Shown here piece by piece: positions 1 through 6,013 of a DNA stretch of 6,013 nt (the first letter of the stretch is position 1; every line of letters begins with the position of its first letter). Source of the stretch: Gammaproteobacteria bacterium (GTDB lineage Bacteria > Pseudomonadota > Gammaproteobacteria > Arenicellales > Poriferihabitantaceae). Position numbers and translations under genes: made by a program. Under the pieces are notes generated by a model, which worked only from the letters and a program-made list of their open reading frames with translations, was not told the origin of the DNA and searched no databases. The DNA lies in the NCBI GenBank assembly GCA_020027415.1, contig JAHRAW010000015.1, forward strand, positions 1-6,013. The letters are read 5' to 3'.

Positions 1-40
1 TGTTTTTATTATATTATTCCAGTTTTGTTGAAATTTTAAG
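1..40. other. AT-rich tract, candidate DNA-unwinding element
   Basis: Only 7 of these 40 bases are G or C, while the rest of the window is clearly GC-rich. The tract lies about 50 bases to the left of a cluster of DnaA-box-like sites, which is the arrangement expected of a duplex-unwinding element in a replication origin. It could equally be an AT-rich promoter region. On the minus strand positions 8-13 read TATAAT, a perfect -10 hexamer pointing out of the window to the left, but I see no convincing -35 element, and such matches are common by chance in AT-rich DNA. No coding frame is visible here. Confidence 0.4.
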
Positions 41-92
41 CACGTGCCGTTTTCGATGCGGGAGCGGTGTTACTATCACCCATTCGGATAAT

Positions 93-127
93 TTATGCAC
101 AGAGTTATCCACAGATTCTGTGAGTAA
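93..127. promoter_or_regulatory. DnaA-box cluster upstream of priA
   Basis: Three sites resembling the DnaA-box consensus TTATNCACA lie within 35 bases. TTATGCACA at 93-101 and the perfect high-affinity form TTATCCACA at 105-113 are both on the plus strand. An inverted site with one mismatch (TTACTCACA on the minus strand) is at 119-127. The last two form a perfect dyad, CACAGA-T-TCTGTG, at 110-122. A possible -10 element GATAAT (87-92) lies just upstream of the first box, so bound DnaA could cover the start of a priA transcript; no good -35 is seen. The match to known DnaA sites is direct observation. Whether this is an origin, a titration site or a repressor site is inference. Confidence 0.6.
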
Positions 128-174
128 CCAATCCGCCCGCCACGAGTGCGGCGGCCGCCGCCTCAGGCGCCCGC

Positions 175-2454
175 ATGCGCGCATTCGCCGCCGCAGTCAC
201 GCTGGTGGCTACTGAGCAAACCGGCGTCGTTCAGGTCGCTGTCCCGCTACCGTTGCGGCGCGTGTTTGACTACCGATATGAGGGCGCGCCGCCGGTGCGC
301 GGAGGGCGCGTGAAGGTGCCGTTTGGCGCCCGCACGGTCATCGGCGTGGTGGTCGCCAATCGCCCCCCGCAGCCTCGGCGGCGCCTGAAATTCATCAGCG
401 AGGTGCTGGATACGGAGAACCTGTTCGGCGAAAAATTGTTGGATTTGCTGATTTGGGCGGCGCACTACTACCATCACTCGCTCGGCGAAGCGTTGCAAAC
501 CGCGCTACCGGTGGCGTTGCGCAAAGGCAAACCCGTGACCGAGCCGAGCCGCAGCCACGCCATCCGCGCCCGCAGCCCCGAACCAACCCACGACCGCGAG
601 CAATCCGCTCAGGCGCTGTTGTTGCGCGCGCCTTTGCAAGCCCGCATTTATCATCACCTGCGCGGTAGTGGCTGGGTTGACGCGGGCGCAATTCGCCAAC
701 ATTTCCCCAACAGCGGTGCGGCGGTGCGGCGGCTGCGGGAAAAGGGGTTGGTGGAAGTGGCAGTGGCAGTAGAAGAGAAAGCGGAAATGGCGGCGCGCGC
801 CGCCGCCGCGAGCGTATTTTGCCCGCCGACGAACCCGATAACGCTCAATCCGCCGCAGCAACACGCGGCGGACACGATTGGCGACTGCACCGCGCGTTTC
901 GGCTCGTTCTTGTTGCACGGTATCACCGGTAGCGGGAAAACCGCGGTGTATCTGGAAGCCGCGCAACGCTGCATCGCCAACGGCGCACAGACCCTGATAT
1001 TGGTGCCGGAAATCGCGCTGACCCCGCAACTGGTCGCCACCGTGAAAGAACGTTTGGGCGACCGCGTGTGCGTGTTGCACTCGGCATTGTCGGCGGAAAA
1101 ACGCTATCACGCTTGGCGGCGCGCGCGGCAAGGACACGCGGTTGCGGTGCTCGGCACGCGCTCGGCGGTGTTCACGCCGCTCAAAAACCCCGGCTTGATT
1201 GTGGTGGACGAGGAACACGACATTTCCTATAAACAGCAAAACGGCTTCCGCTATCACGCGCGCGATTTGGCGATTAAACGCGCCAGTTTGGAAAATATCC
1301 CGGTGGTGCTGGGCTCAGCGACGCCAGCGATGGAAACCCGCCATAACGCCCAGCAAGGGCGGCACCAATTGCTGCGCCTCAGCGATCGCCCCGGCGGCGC
1401 TCGGTTGCCGCGAATTAACTTCATCAACCTGAAACAACACCGCCCGTTTGACGGCATCTCCATGCCGTTGTTGCGCGCCATCCAGCAACGGCTTGCGCAG
1501 CGCGAGCAGTGTCTGGTGTTTCTCAACCGCCGCGGTTTTGCGCCGCTTGCGCAGTGCTATCACTGCGGCTGGCAAGCCGGCTGCGCGCGCTGCGATGCGC
1601 GCTTGACCTATCACCGCGCTGGGGAGCGCTTTCAATGCCACCACTGCGGGCATGCCAGCAAAGCCGAAATGGCATGCGCGGCGTGCGGAGAGCGGATTCT
1701 GTTGCTTGGCGCCGGCACGCAACGTTTGCAACATTTCTTAAAGAAAAAATTTCCCGAAGCGCGCATTCGCCGCTTGGACCGCGACCAAGTGACCACCCAA
1801 GAAAAGTTGGAACGGGAACTGGAAGCCATTCAACGCGGCAAAACCGACATCATCATCGGCACCCAGTTGCTCGCCAAAGGGCATGATTTTTCCAAGGTGA
1901 CGCTGGTGGGAATCGTCGATTCCGACCAACGTTTATTCAGCGTTGATTTTCGCGCGCCGGAATATCTATTCCAGCAGTTAACGCAAGTATCCGGACGCGC
2001 CGGACGGGCGACTTCGCCGGGCGAGGTGCTGATTCAAACCGCGCAACCGGAGCATCCGACATTGCAATCCATCCGCCGACACGATTTTGACGGCTTTGCC
2101 GACCACTGCCTAACAGAACGGCGCGCCGCCAACTATCCGCCGTTTAGCCATCTGGCGTTGTGGCGCGCCGAATCCACCGACAAAACCGCCGCGCTGAAAT
2201 TTCTCCGCCATGTCGCCGCGGTGGGCAACCGAAAGTTGGCGGACTGCCGCTTGCAACAAGTGCAAATCATGGATGCGGTGATTTCACCGATGGAGAAGTT
2301 GGCCGGTCGCTACCGCGCGCAGTTAATGGTGCGTAGCGCGCGTCGAAGCGCCTTACATCAACTGCTCGGCGGCTGGGTTGAAGCCATTGAAAACGACCCG
2401 CAAGCGCGGCGCGCGCGGTGGTCGTTGGATATAGATCCGATGGAGATTTTTTAA
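175..2454 (+). CDS. priA: Replication restart helicase PriA (primosomal protein N')
   Basis: PriA is a 3'-to-5' superfamily 2 DNA helicase that recognises stalled forks and starts reloading of the replicative helicase. The 759-residue product is slightly longer than E. coli PriA (732). The N-terminal 3'-end-binding domain starts with VPLPLRRVFDY (about 23-33). Helicase motifs are Walker A GITGSGKT (249-256), LVPEIALTPQ (276-285), DEEH (345-348), GSATP (380-384), GTQLLAKGHDF (from 562) and QVSGRAGR (604-611). Between the motor lobes all eight zinc-binding cysteines are present (461, 464, 470, 473, 488, 491, 501, 504), spaced as in E. coli, so the protein looks fully functional. An in-frame stop at 121-123 limits the start. 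ATG 175 has a weak AGG at 165-167. GTG 205 would trim ten non-conserved residues and fit the family N-terminus better, but lacks a ribosome site. pyrC follows closely. Confidence 0.97.
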   Translation: MRAFAAAVTLVATEQTGVVQVAVPLPLRRVFDYRYEGAPPVRGGRVKVPFGARTVIGVVVANRPPQPRRRLKFISEVLDTENLFGEKLLDLLIWAAHYYHHSLGEALQTALPVALRKGKPVTEPSRSHAIRARSPEPTHDREQSAQALLLRAPLQARIYHHLRGSGWVDAGAIRQHFPNSGAAVRRLREKGLVEVAVAVEEKAEMAARAAAASVFCPPTNPITLNPPQQHAADTIGDCTARFGSFLLHGITGSGKTAVYLEAAQRCIANGAQTLILVPEIALTPQLVATVKERLGDRVCVLHSALSAEKRYHAWRRARQGHAVAVLGTRSAVFTPLKNPGLIVVDEEHDISYKQQNGFRYHARDLAIKRASLENIPVVLGSATPAMETRHNAQQGRHQLLRLSDRPGGARLPRINFINLKQHRPFDGISMPLLRAIQQRLAQREQCLVFLNRRGFAPLAQCYHCGWQAGCARCDARLTYHRAGERFQCHHCGHASKAEMACAACGERILLLGAGTQRLQHFLKKKFPEARIRRLDRDQVTTQEKLERELEAIQRGKTDIIIGTQLLAKGHDFSKVTLVGIVDSDQRLFSVDFRAPEYLFQQLTQVSGRAGRATSPGEVLIQTAQPEHPTLQSIRRHDFDGFADHCLTERRAANYPPFSHLALWRAESTDKTAALKFLRHVAAVGNRKLADCRLQQVQIMDAVISPMEKLAGRYRAQLMVRSARRSALHQLLGGWVEAIENDPQARRARWSLDIDPMEIF

Positions 2455-2489
2455 CTATACTGCTGATAAATGCGCCGCACAATCATGCG

Positions 2490-3545
2490 ATGTCGGAAAA
2501 CTTAACCCTAACCATTGCCCAGCCCGATGATTGGCATGTGCATTTTCGCCAGGGCGCAATCATGGCTCAGGTCGTGCCGCACACCGCGGCTCGGTTCGCG
2601 CGGGCGATGGTCATGCCCAACTTGTCTCCGCCCATTGTCACGGTCGCCCAAGCGCGCAACTACCGCGCCGAAATTATGGCGACGCTACCCGCCGACGCCA
2701 AGTTCAACCCGTTGATGTCGCTGTATTTGACCGACCATACCACCCGCCAACAAGTGACGGAAGCGGCGGCGGCGCAACACATCGTTGGTTACAAACTTTA
2801 TCCGGCGGCAAGCACCACCAATTCGGCGCGCGGGGTAACCCGAGTCAGCAACATCATGCCGGTGCTGGAGGGCATGGCTGAACACCGCTTGGTGTTGCAA
2901 GTGCACGCCGAGGTAAGCGATCCAGAGGTGGATATTTTTGATCGCGAGGCAGTGTTTATTGAACAGATTCTCGCGCCCCTGCACCGCGAAATACCAGACC
3001 TGAAGATCATCGTTGAGCATGTCACCACCGCCCAAGGGGTGCAGTTTGTGCAACAAACCGGCGACCAAGTCGCCGCCACCATTACCGCGCATCACTTGAT
3101 GTTTAATCGCAACGAGATGTTCCGTGGCGGCCTTCGCCCGCATGCCTATTGCTTGCCGGTGCTTAAGCGCGAAAGCCACCGACTGGCATTGCGCAAGGCC
3201 GCCGCCAGTGGAAGCCGCGCCTTCTTTGCCGGCACCGACAGCGCGCCGCACACGCGGCAAAGCAAGCAACGCGATTATGGCTGCGCCGGCATTTATTCGG
3301 CGCATGCGGCGATGGAATTGTATGTCGAGGTGTTTGAAAGCATGCAGGCGCTGGAAAAACTGGAAGGGTTTGCCAGCCATCACGGCGCCGATTTTTACGG
3401 CTTGGCGCGCAATGCGGGCAAACTAACCTTGCAAAAAAAGCCGTGGCGCGCGCCGCCGTCTTATCGCTTCGGGCGGCAACATGAAATCATCCCATTGTGC
3501 GCCGGGCAGCCGATTGCTTGGTCAATCGCGGGCCGCGATTGTTAA
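2490..3545 (+). CDS. pyrC: Dihydroorotase (homodimeric PyrC type)
   Basis: PyrC is the cytoplasmic zinc enzyme that cyclises N-carbamoyl-aspartate to dihydroorotate, step three of de novo UMP synthesis. From ATG 2490 the product has 351 residues (E. coli 348), and every metal ligand falls at the E. coli number: H16 and H18 (in DWHVHFR), the carboxylated bridging lysine K102 (YKLYP), H139, H177 and D250 (GTDSAPH). The mobile substrate loop with T109 and T110 is also kept. The frame is open back to a GTG at 2418 inside priA, but those 24 residues are not family-like, and the exact numbering supports 2490. No Shine-Dalgarno sequence precedes this ATG. The gap to priA is 35 bases, so cotranscription is likely. 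A TATACT at 2456-2461 could be a -10 of a private promoter, but it has no matching -35. The stop codon overlaps that of convergent ppiD. Confidence 0.96.
   Translation: MSENLTLTIAQPDDWHVHFRQGAIMAQVVPHTAARFARAMVMPNLSPPIVTVAQARNYRAEIMATLPADAKFNPLMSLYLTDHTTRQQVTEAAAAQHIVGYKLYPAASTTNSARGVTRVSNIMPVLEGMAEHRLVLQVHAEVSDPEVDIFDREAVFIEQILAPLHREIPDLKIIVEHVTTAQGVQFVQQTGDQVAATITAHHLMFNRNEMFRGGLRPHAYCLPVLKRESHRLALRKAAASGSRAFFAGTDSAPHTRQSKQRDYGCAGIYSAHAAMELYVEVFESMQALEKLEGFASHHGADFYGLARNAGKLTLQKKPWRAPPSYRFGRQHEIIPLCAGQPIAWSIAGRDC
3523..3541. repeat. 19-base palindrome at the pyrC/ppiD junction
   Basis: The arms CAATCGCGG (3523-3531) and CCGCGATTG (3533-3541) are perfectly complementary around a single G. 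As RNA this would fold as a 7-bp stem with a GGGCC-type loop in transcripts from either strand. An extra CGATTG at 3511-3516 can also pair with the left arm (loop of 6 bases), so two hairpins compete. The element covers the last pyrC codons and immediately follows the ppiD stop. Neither side has the T-run of an intrinsic terminator after the hairpin. It may slow or protect transcript ends of both genes, which is inference. Confidence 0.5.
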
Positions 3546-5476
3546 AAAACGGTCGCCGAGTTGCGTATTTGCTCGCGGTCAATGGAGAAATCGGCGTTTT
3601 TCAAAATAGTTTGCAGCAGTTGCTGATGCAACTGGCTGCCATCGCGCGCCAGCAATTGACGCCGCAAAGTAGCATGTTGGGCTTCGTCCAGGTTGGCGAC
3701 ATCTCCTGCGGTCACTTTTTTCAGCGCGTAGAGAGCGTAATCGCCATTGCGCATGGCAACGCCGTTGTATGCGGTCGTGCCGGGCGCCGGACTGAGTCGC
3801 GCGAACACCGAATCTGCCAACTCGGTCAACTCTGGCGGCACTTGCGCGCGCGCTTCGGGCAACGCTTTGGACTCCAGTTTCTCATCTTTCAATAACTGCC
3901 GCCAGCGACTCTTGCCGGCATTTAGATCGGCTACTAATTGCGCGCCCCACTGTTTGAGTTTCTGCGCCGCTTGTTGCGCTTTCAGGCGCTGTTCAATTTG
4001 CGCGCGCACCTCGTCCAACGTTTTCTCGCGCGCGGCTTCATAGACGTGCTTGCGAAGCGCCACCAAGCGGTCAAAGCCGAGTTCAATGGCGGCGCTGTTC
4101 AAATCATCGTTCAACACCTCTTCATTAAACGCCGCGCGCCGCACTGGGGGTTCGCTGGCGATTCCCTCGCCGCGCTGTGCAGTAAACCAGTCGCTTTGCT
4201 TAATCTCCAGTTCCAGATCTTCCGCCGCGACGGTTAGGGTATGCGGATTCTCAAACACCAAATTTTGAAAGGCTTCGCGATGTTCCGCAAACAAACTCTC
4301 GGCGCGCGCGCGGCGCACTTGTTCGGCGACTTGCTCGCGCACCTCAGCCAACGGCTGCTGTTGCGCTTCGCTCAGGGCGGTCAATTTGATGAGGTGAAAA
4401 CCAAACTGGGTTTCAATAGGTCCGCGGATCTCTCCCTCGCGCATGGCAAATACCGCCTCTTCAAACGGCGCGACCATCTGCCCCTTGGCGACTACGCCAA
4501 GGTCGCCGCCTTGCTGCTTGGAGCCGGGGTCGGCGGAATGCTGCTTTGCTAACTCGGCAAAATCGGCGCCGGCGCGCGCGGCGGCTAACACCGATTCGGC
4601 TTGGTCTAACATTTGCGCGCGCGTGGCGGCGTCCGCATCCGCGCCGACGCTGAATAGAATATGGCTCGCCTTGCGGGTTTCGGCTTGCGTGTAGCGACCC
4701 AAAGTTTGTTGGTAGAGGTCGCTAAGTTCCGCCGCCGAGGGCGTAATCCGACTCGCCAAGCGCTCCACACTGAGTTCAATATATTCCACCTGCAGGCGCG
4801 CCGGCTGTTGGTATGCGGCTAAATTATCTTGGTAGTGCTGGGCGACTTCGTCAGGCTCCAGTTTGATTTCCGCGGCGAAGCGGTCGGCTGGCAACAGCAC
4901 ATAATCCACCGCGCGCGTCTGCGCCTGCAGGCTCAACAAGCGGTTAATCTCCGGTACGGTGACGAACGCCGACTCGGTTACCGTGTTGGCCAGTTGCGCG
5001 ATGGCGGCGTTTTGCCGCTCAGCCTCTTCATAGGCTTGCGGGGTGAAGCCGTTGGCGCTCAGGATGTTGCGGTATAAATCGGGGTCAAACTCTTCGGCGC
5101 GCAAAAACGCCGGGGTGGTTCTGATGCGTTGTTCCAGTTGCGCATCGGATAAACGATAATTCCGCGCGCGCACATACTGAGTGACCAAGCGGGTGGAAAC
5201 CATGCTTTCAGCCACGCGGTTGCGAAATTCGTCGCTGTTCAGCAACGCCGGATCATAGTTGCCTTCGGTTTGTTGGAGCACTCTTTGGCGCTCGCTGGAG
5301 AGTTGGTTTTGGAACGCGTACAACGATATCTCTTCGCCATTGACGGTGGCGATTGGGGTTTCCGATACCCCTTCAAAATACGACTGAATCCCCCATAACG
5401 CAAAGGGGATGGTGATTAAAATAACAATCACCCAAGCGACCCAGCCGCTGGCTCGTTCTCGAATTCGGGTCAACAT
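3542..5476 (-). CDS. ppiD: Inner-membrane periplasmic chaperone PpiD (SurA/parvulin family)
   Basis: PpiD is anchored in the inner membrane and helps newly exported proteins fold as they leave the Sec translocon. The 644-residue product (E. coli 623) has a basic cytoplasmic start (R4, R6, R8), one membrane helix at about 12-31, a SurA-like N-terminal chaperone region (about 36-260), a parvulin domain (about 264-368) and a C-terminal region with a typical PpiD block near 552-592. The parvulin domain keeps the residues of active members: H271 (SHIL), D316, GGDLG (323-327), GQMV..F (M334, F338), T356 and FGFH ending at H361. The ATG at 5476 is chosen because the basic-helix N-terminus begins there; a Shine-Dalgarno-like AGGA lies at 5490-5493, a rather long 13 bases away. 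It lies downstream of hupB and two tRNAs, as a hupB neighbour in the E. coli manner. Confidence 0.95.
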   Translation of the reverse strand: MLTRIRERASGWVAWVIVILITIPFALWGIQSYFEGVSETPIATVNGEEISLYAFQNQLSSERQRVLQQTEGNYDPALLNSDEFRNRVAESMVSTRLVTQYVRARNYRLSDAQLEQRIRTTPAFLRAEEFDPDLYRNILSANGFTPQAYEEAERQNAAIAQLANTVTESAFVTVPEINRLLSLQAQTRAVDYVLLPADRFAAEIKLEPDEVAQHYQDNLAAYQQPARLQVEYIELSVERLASRITPSAAELSDLYQQTLGRYTQAETRKASHILFSVGADADAATRAQMLDQAESVLAAARAGADFAELAKQHSADPGSKQQGGDLGVVAKGQMVAPFEEAVFAMREGEIRGPIETQFGFHLIKLTALSEAQQQPLAEVREQVAEQVRRARAESLFAEHREAFQNLVFENPHTLTVAAEDLELEIKQSDWFTAQRGEGIASEPPVRRAAFNEEVLNDDLNSAAIELGFDRLVALRKHVYEAAREKTLDEVRAQIEQRLKAQQAAQKLKQWGAQLVADLNAGKSRWRQLLKDEKLESKALPEARAQVPPELTELADSVFARLSPAPGTTAYNGVAMRNGDYALYALKKVTAGDVANLDEAQHATLRRQLLARDGSQLHQQLLQTILKNADFSIDREQIRNSATVF

Positions 5477-5555
5477 ACCAAACCAGTTTTCCTAAAATGG
5501 CGTTTTAACGATGGCAGCGGCGCATGCATGACGGGGACGGATCGGTTGGTCGGTT
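5477..5555 (-). other. ppiD leader region
   Basis: This is the stretch between the candidate terminator and the ppiD start. On the minus strand it contains CGTCCCC (5533-5539), which is complementary to the loop of the upstream hairpin, a CATGCATG palindrome (5523-5530) and the AGGA before ppiD. I find no convincing sigma-70, sigma-32 or Cpx-type promoter. ppiD therefore either has a promoter too diverged to recognise or depends on read-through from hupB and the tRNAs. Confidence 0.4.
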
Positions 5556-5604
5556 AAAAATGCGAGAAATGCGAGACGAGGCGTCCCCAGTCTCGCATTT
5601 TTTT
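5556..5604 (-). terminator. Candidate terminator after tRNA-Asp with a duplicated arm
   Basis: It begins four bases past the 3' end of tRNA-Asp. Two hairpins are possible and exclude each other. One pairs GTCTCGCATTT (5590-5600) with AAATGCGAGAC (5567-5577), giving an 11-bp stem and a 12-base loop. The other pairs TCTCGCATTTTT (5591-5602) with AAAAATGCGAGA (5556-5567), giving 12 bp and a 23-base loop. On the minus strand a GC-rich core of the second form is followed by five T residues, as in an intrinsic terminator. The plus strand also has a run of seven T (5598-5604) after the stem, so the element could act in both directions, although no plus-strand gene runs into it. Confidence 0.65.
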
Positions 5605-5607
5605 ATG

Positions 5608-5684
5608 TGGCGGAGCGGACGGGACTCGAACCCGCGACCCCCGGCGTGACAGGCCGGTATTCTAACCAACTGAACTACCGCTCC
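5608..5684 (-). tRNA. tRNA-Asp (anticodon GUC)
   Basis: The minus strand folds into a complete 77-base cloverleaf: acceptor GGAGCGG/CCGCTCC, D arm GTTC/GAAT, anticodon arm CCGGC/GCCGG around loop CTGTCAC, T arm GCGGG/CCCGT around TTCGAGT, discriminator G and an encoded CCA. The anticodon GUC (complement at 5648-5650) reads the aspartate codons GAC and GAU. The G discriminator is the known aspartate identity base. It lies eight bases downstream of tRNA-Val and runs into a candidate terminator, so the two tRNAs are almost certainly cut from one precursor. Confidence 0.97.
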
Positions 5685-5692
5685 TGTAACTA

Positions 5693-5768
5693 TGGTGGGC
5701 GCTGCAGGGCTCGAACCTGCGACCCTCGCCTTGTAAGGGCGATGCTCTCCCAACTGAGCTAAGCGCCC
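5693..5768 (-). tRNA. tRNA-Val (anticodon UAC)
   Basis: The minus strand gives a complete 76-base cloverleaf: acceptor GGGCGCT/AGCGCCC, D arm GCTC/GAGC, anticodon arm TCGCC/GGCGA around loop CTTACAA, T arm GCAGG/CCTGC around TTCGAGC, discriminator A and an encoded CCA. The anticodon UAC (complement at 5733-5735) reads valine codons. Its 5' end is only 12 bases after the hupB stop codon and no clear promoter fits there, so it is probably processed by RNase P from a transcript that includes hupB. Confidence 0.97.
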
Positions 5769-5780
5769 GCAACAGATTGG

Positions 5781-6013
5781 TTATCCTATGGCTTCCTGCA
5801 AACCTTTGCCAGCCTTAAATTTGGGTACGCATTTGGCGGGGATGTGAATGGTCTCGCCGGTGCGCGGGTTGCGCCCGGTACGGGCGGTGCGGTCACTGGT
5901 GGAAAAGGTTCCGAAACCGATTAGCGCGACTGTACCGCGCTTGGACAAGGTTTCAATAATTGAATCAAACACAGCCTCCACTGCGCCAGCCGCATCGCTT
6001 TTTGTCAGGCTGG
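5781..6013 (-). CDS. hupB: DNA-binding protein HU, beta-type (partial, 5' end outside window)
   Basis: HU is a small dimeric nucleoid protein that bends DNA with little sequence preference and assists replication, repair and recombination. The 76 visible residues begin within the first helix (SLTKSDAAGAVEAVFD) and end at a TAA at 5781-5783. The family core VALIGFGTF is followed by the DNA-binding arm with RTARTGRNPRTGE, where the proline intercalates into the minor groove, and by VPKFKAGKGL. Full-length HU has about 90 residues, so roughly 14 N-terminal residues lie beyond the right edge; the valine codon at 5979-5981 is internal, not a start. A cysteine (codon at 5829-5831) sits just before VPKF, where a lysine is common. 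The symbol hupB rests on the adjacent ppiD; the sequence alone shows only an HU subunit rather than IHF. Confidence 0.93.
   Translation of the reverse strand, partial: SLTKSDAAGAVEAVFDSIIETLSKRGTVALIGFGTFSTSDRTARTGRNPRTGETIHIPAKCVPKFKAGKGLQEAIG

Noticed and set aside
148..161. Perfect 14-base palindrome GCGGCGGCCGCCGC before priA
   Set aside because: It has no loop, consists only of G and C in a GC-rich region and is not linked to any recognised site; probably compositional.
505..1257. Long open frame of 250 codons on the minus strand
   Set aside because: It lies wholly inside priA, whose motifs are intact on the other strand. The predicted protein is arginine- and histidine-rich low-complexity sequence, as expected for the complement of a GC-rich gene.
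2418..2489. Upstream GTG start for pyrC adding 24 residues
   Set aside because: Starting at ATG 2490 puts H16, H18, K102, H139, H177 and D250 at the exact E. coli numbers, and the extra residues overlap the end of priA and are not family-like.
2685..3383. Open frame of 232 codons on the minus strand inside pyrC
   Set aside because: pyrC has every catalytic residue at its expected position; this frame shows no recognisable motif and is a shadow.
3542..3560. Possible intrinsic terminator at the end of ppiD (CGG-CGA-CCG followed by six T on the minus strand)
   Set aside because: The stem has only three base pairs, too weak for an intrinsic terminator, and the T-run is part of the last codons and stop of ppiD.
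5505..5753. Open frame of 82 codons on the minus strand
   Set aside because: It runs through both tRNA genes and the terminator hairpin; its translation is simply translated tRNA sequence, a common false gene call.
5769..5812. Possible promoter for the tRNAs inside the hupB end (TGGCAA, 17-base gap, TAGGAT on the minus strand)
   Set aside because: Only 3 of 6 and 4 of 6 positions match consensus; this is within what is expected by chance.

Overview
The window carries four protein-coding genes and two tRNA genes in a compact, GC-rich stretch. All of them are recognisable bacterial housekeeping genes. The set (PriA with its eight-cysteine zinc module, the homodimeric E. coli-type dihydroorotase PyrC, and a membrane-anchored PpiD chaperone next to the HU gene) points to a proteobacterium, most likely a gammaproteobacterium. 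The lineage cannot be fixed from the sequence. I see no phage, insertion sequence, CRISPR, toxin-antitoxin or other accessory module.

Left part, plus strand: a non-coding leader of 174 bases starts with a very AT-rich tract (7 G/C in the first 40 bases). It then holds a tight cluster of DnaA-box-like sites, including one perfect TTATCCACA. The replication-restart helicase gene priA (175-2454) follows, and 35 bases later comes pyrC (2490-3545), the third step of de novo pyrimidine synthesis. The leader could be part of a replication origin or a DnaA-controlled promoter; what lies to its left is outside the window.

Middle: ppiD (3542-5476, minus strand) converges on pyrC. The two stop codons are interleaved in a single TTAA, and a 19-base palindrome abuts it. 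No classical terminator fits between the genes.

Right part, minus strand: hupB (HU subunit; its 5' end runs off the window), tRNA-Val(UAC) and tRNA-Asp(GUC) are packed so tightly that they probably share a transcript. That transcript ends in an unusual hairpin region with a duplicated arm, just before the ppiD leader. The hupB-ppiD neighbourhood matches the clpX-lon-hupB-ppiD order known from E. coli.

The coding content is ordinary. The points worth a second look are non-coding: the DnaA-box cluster, the two-state hairpin region between tRNA-Asp and ppiD, the hupB/tRNA fusion transcript, and the pyrC/ppiD junction.
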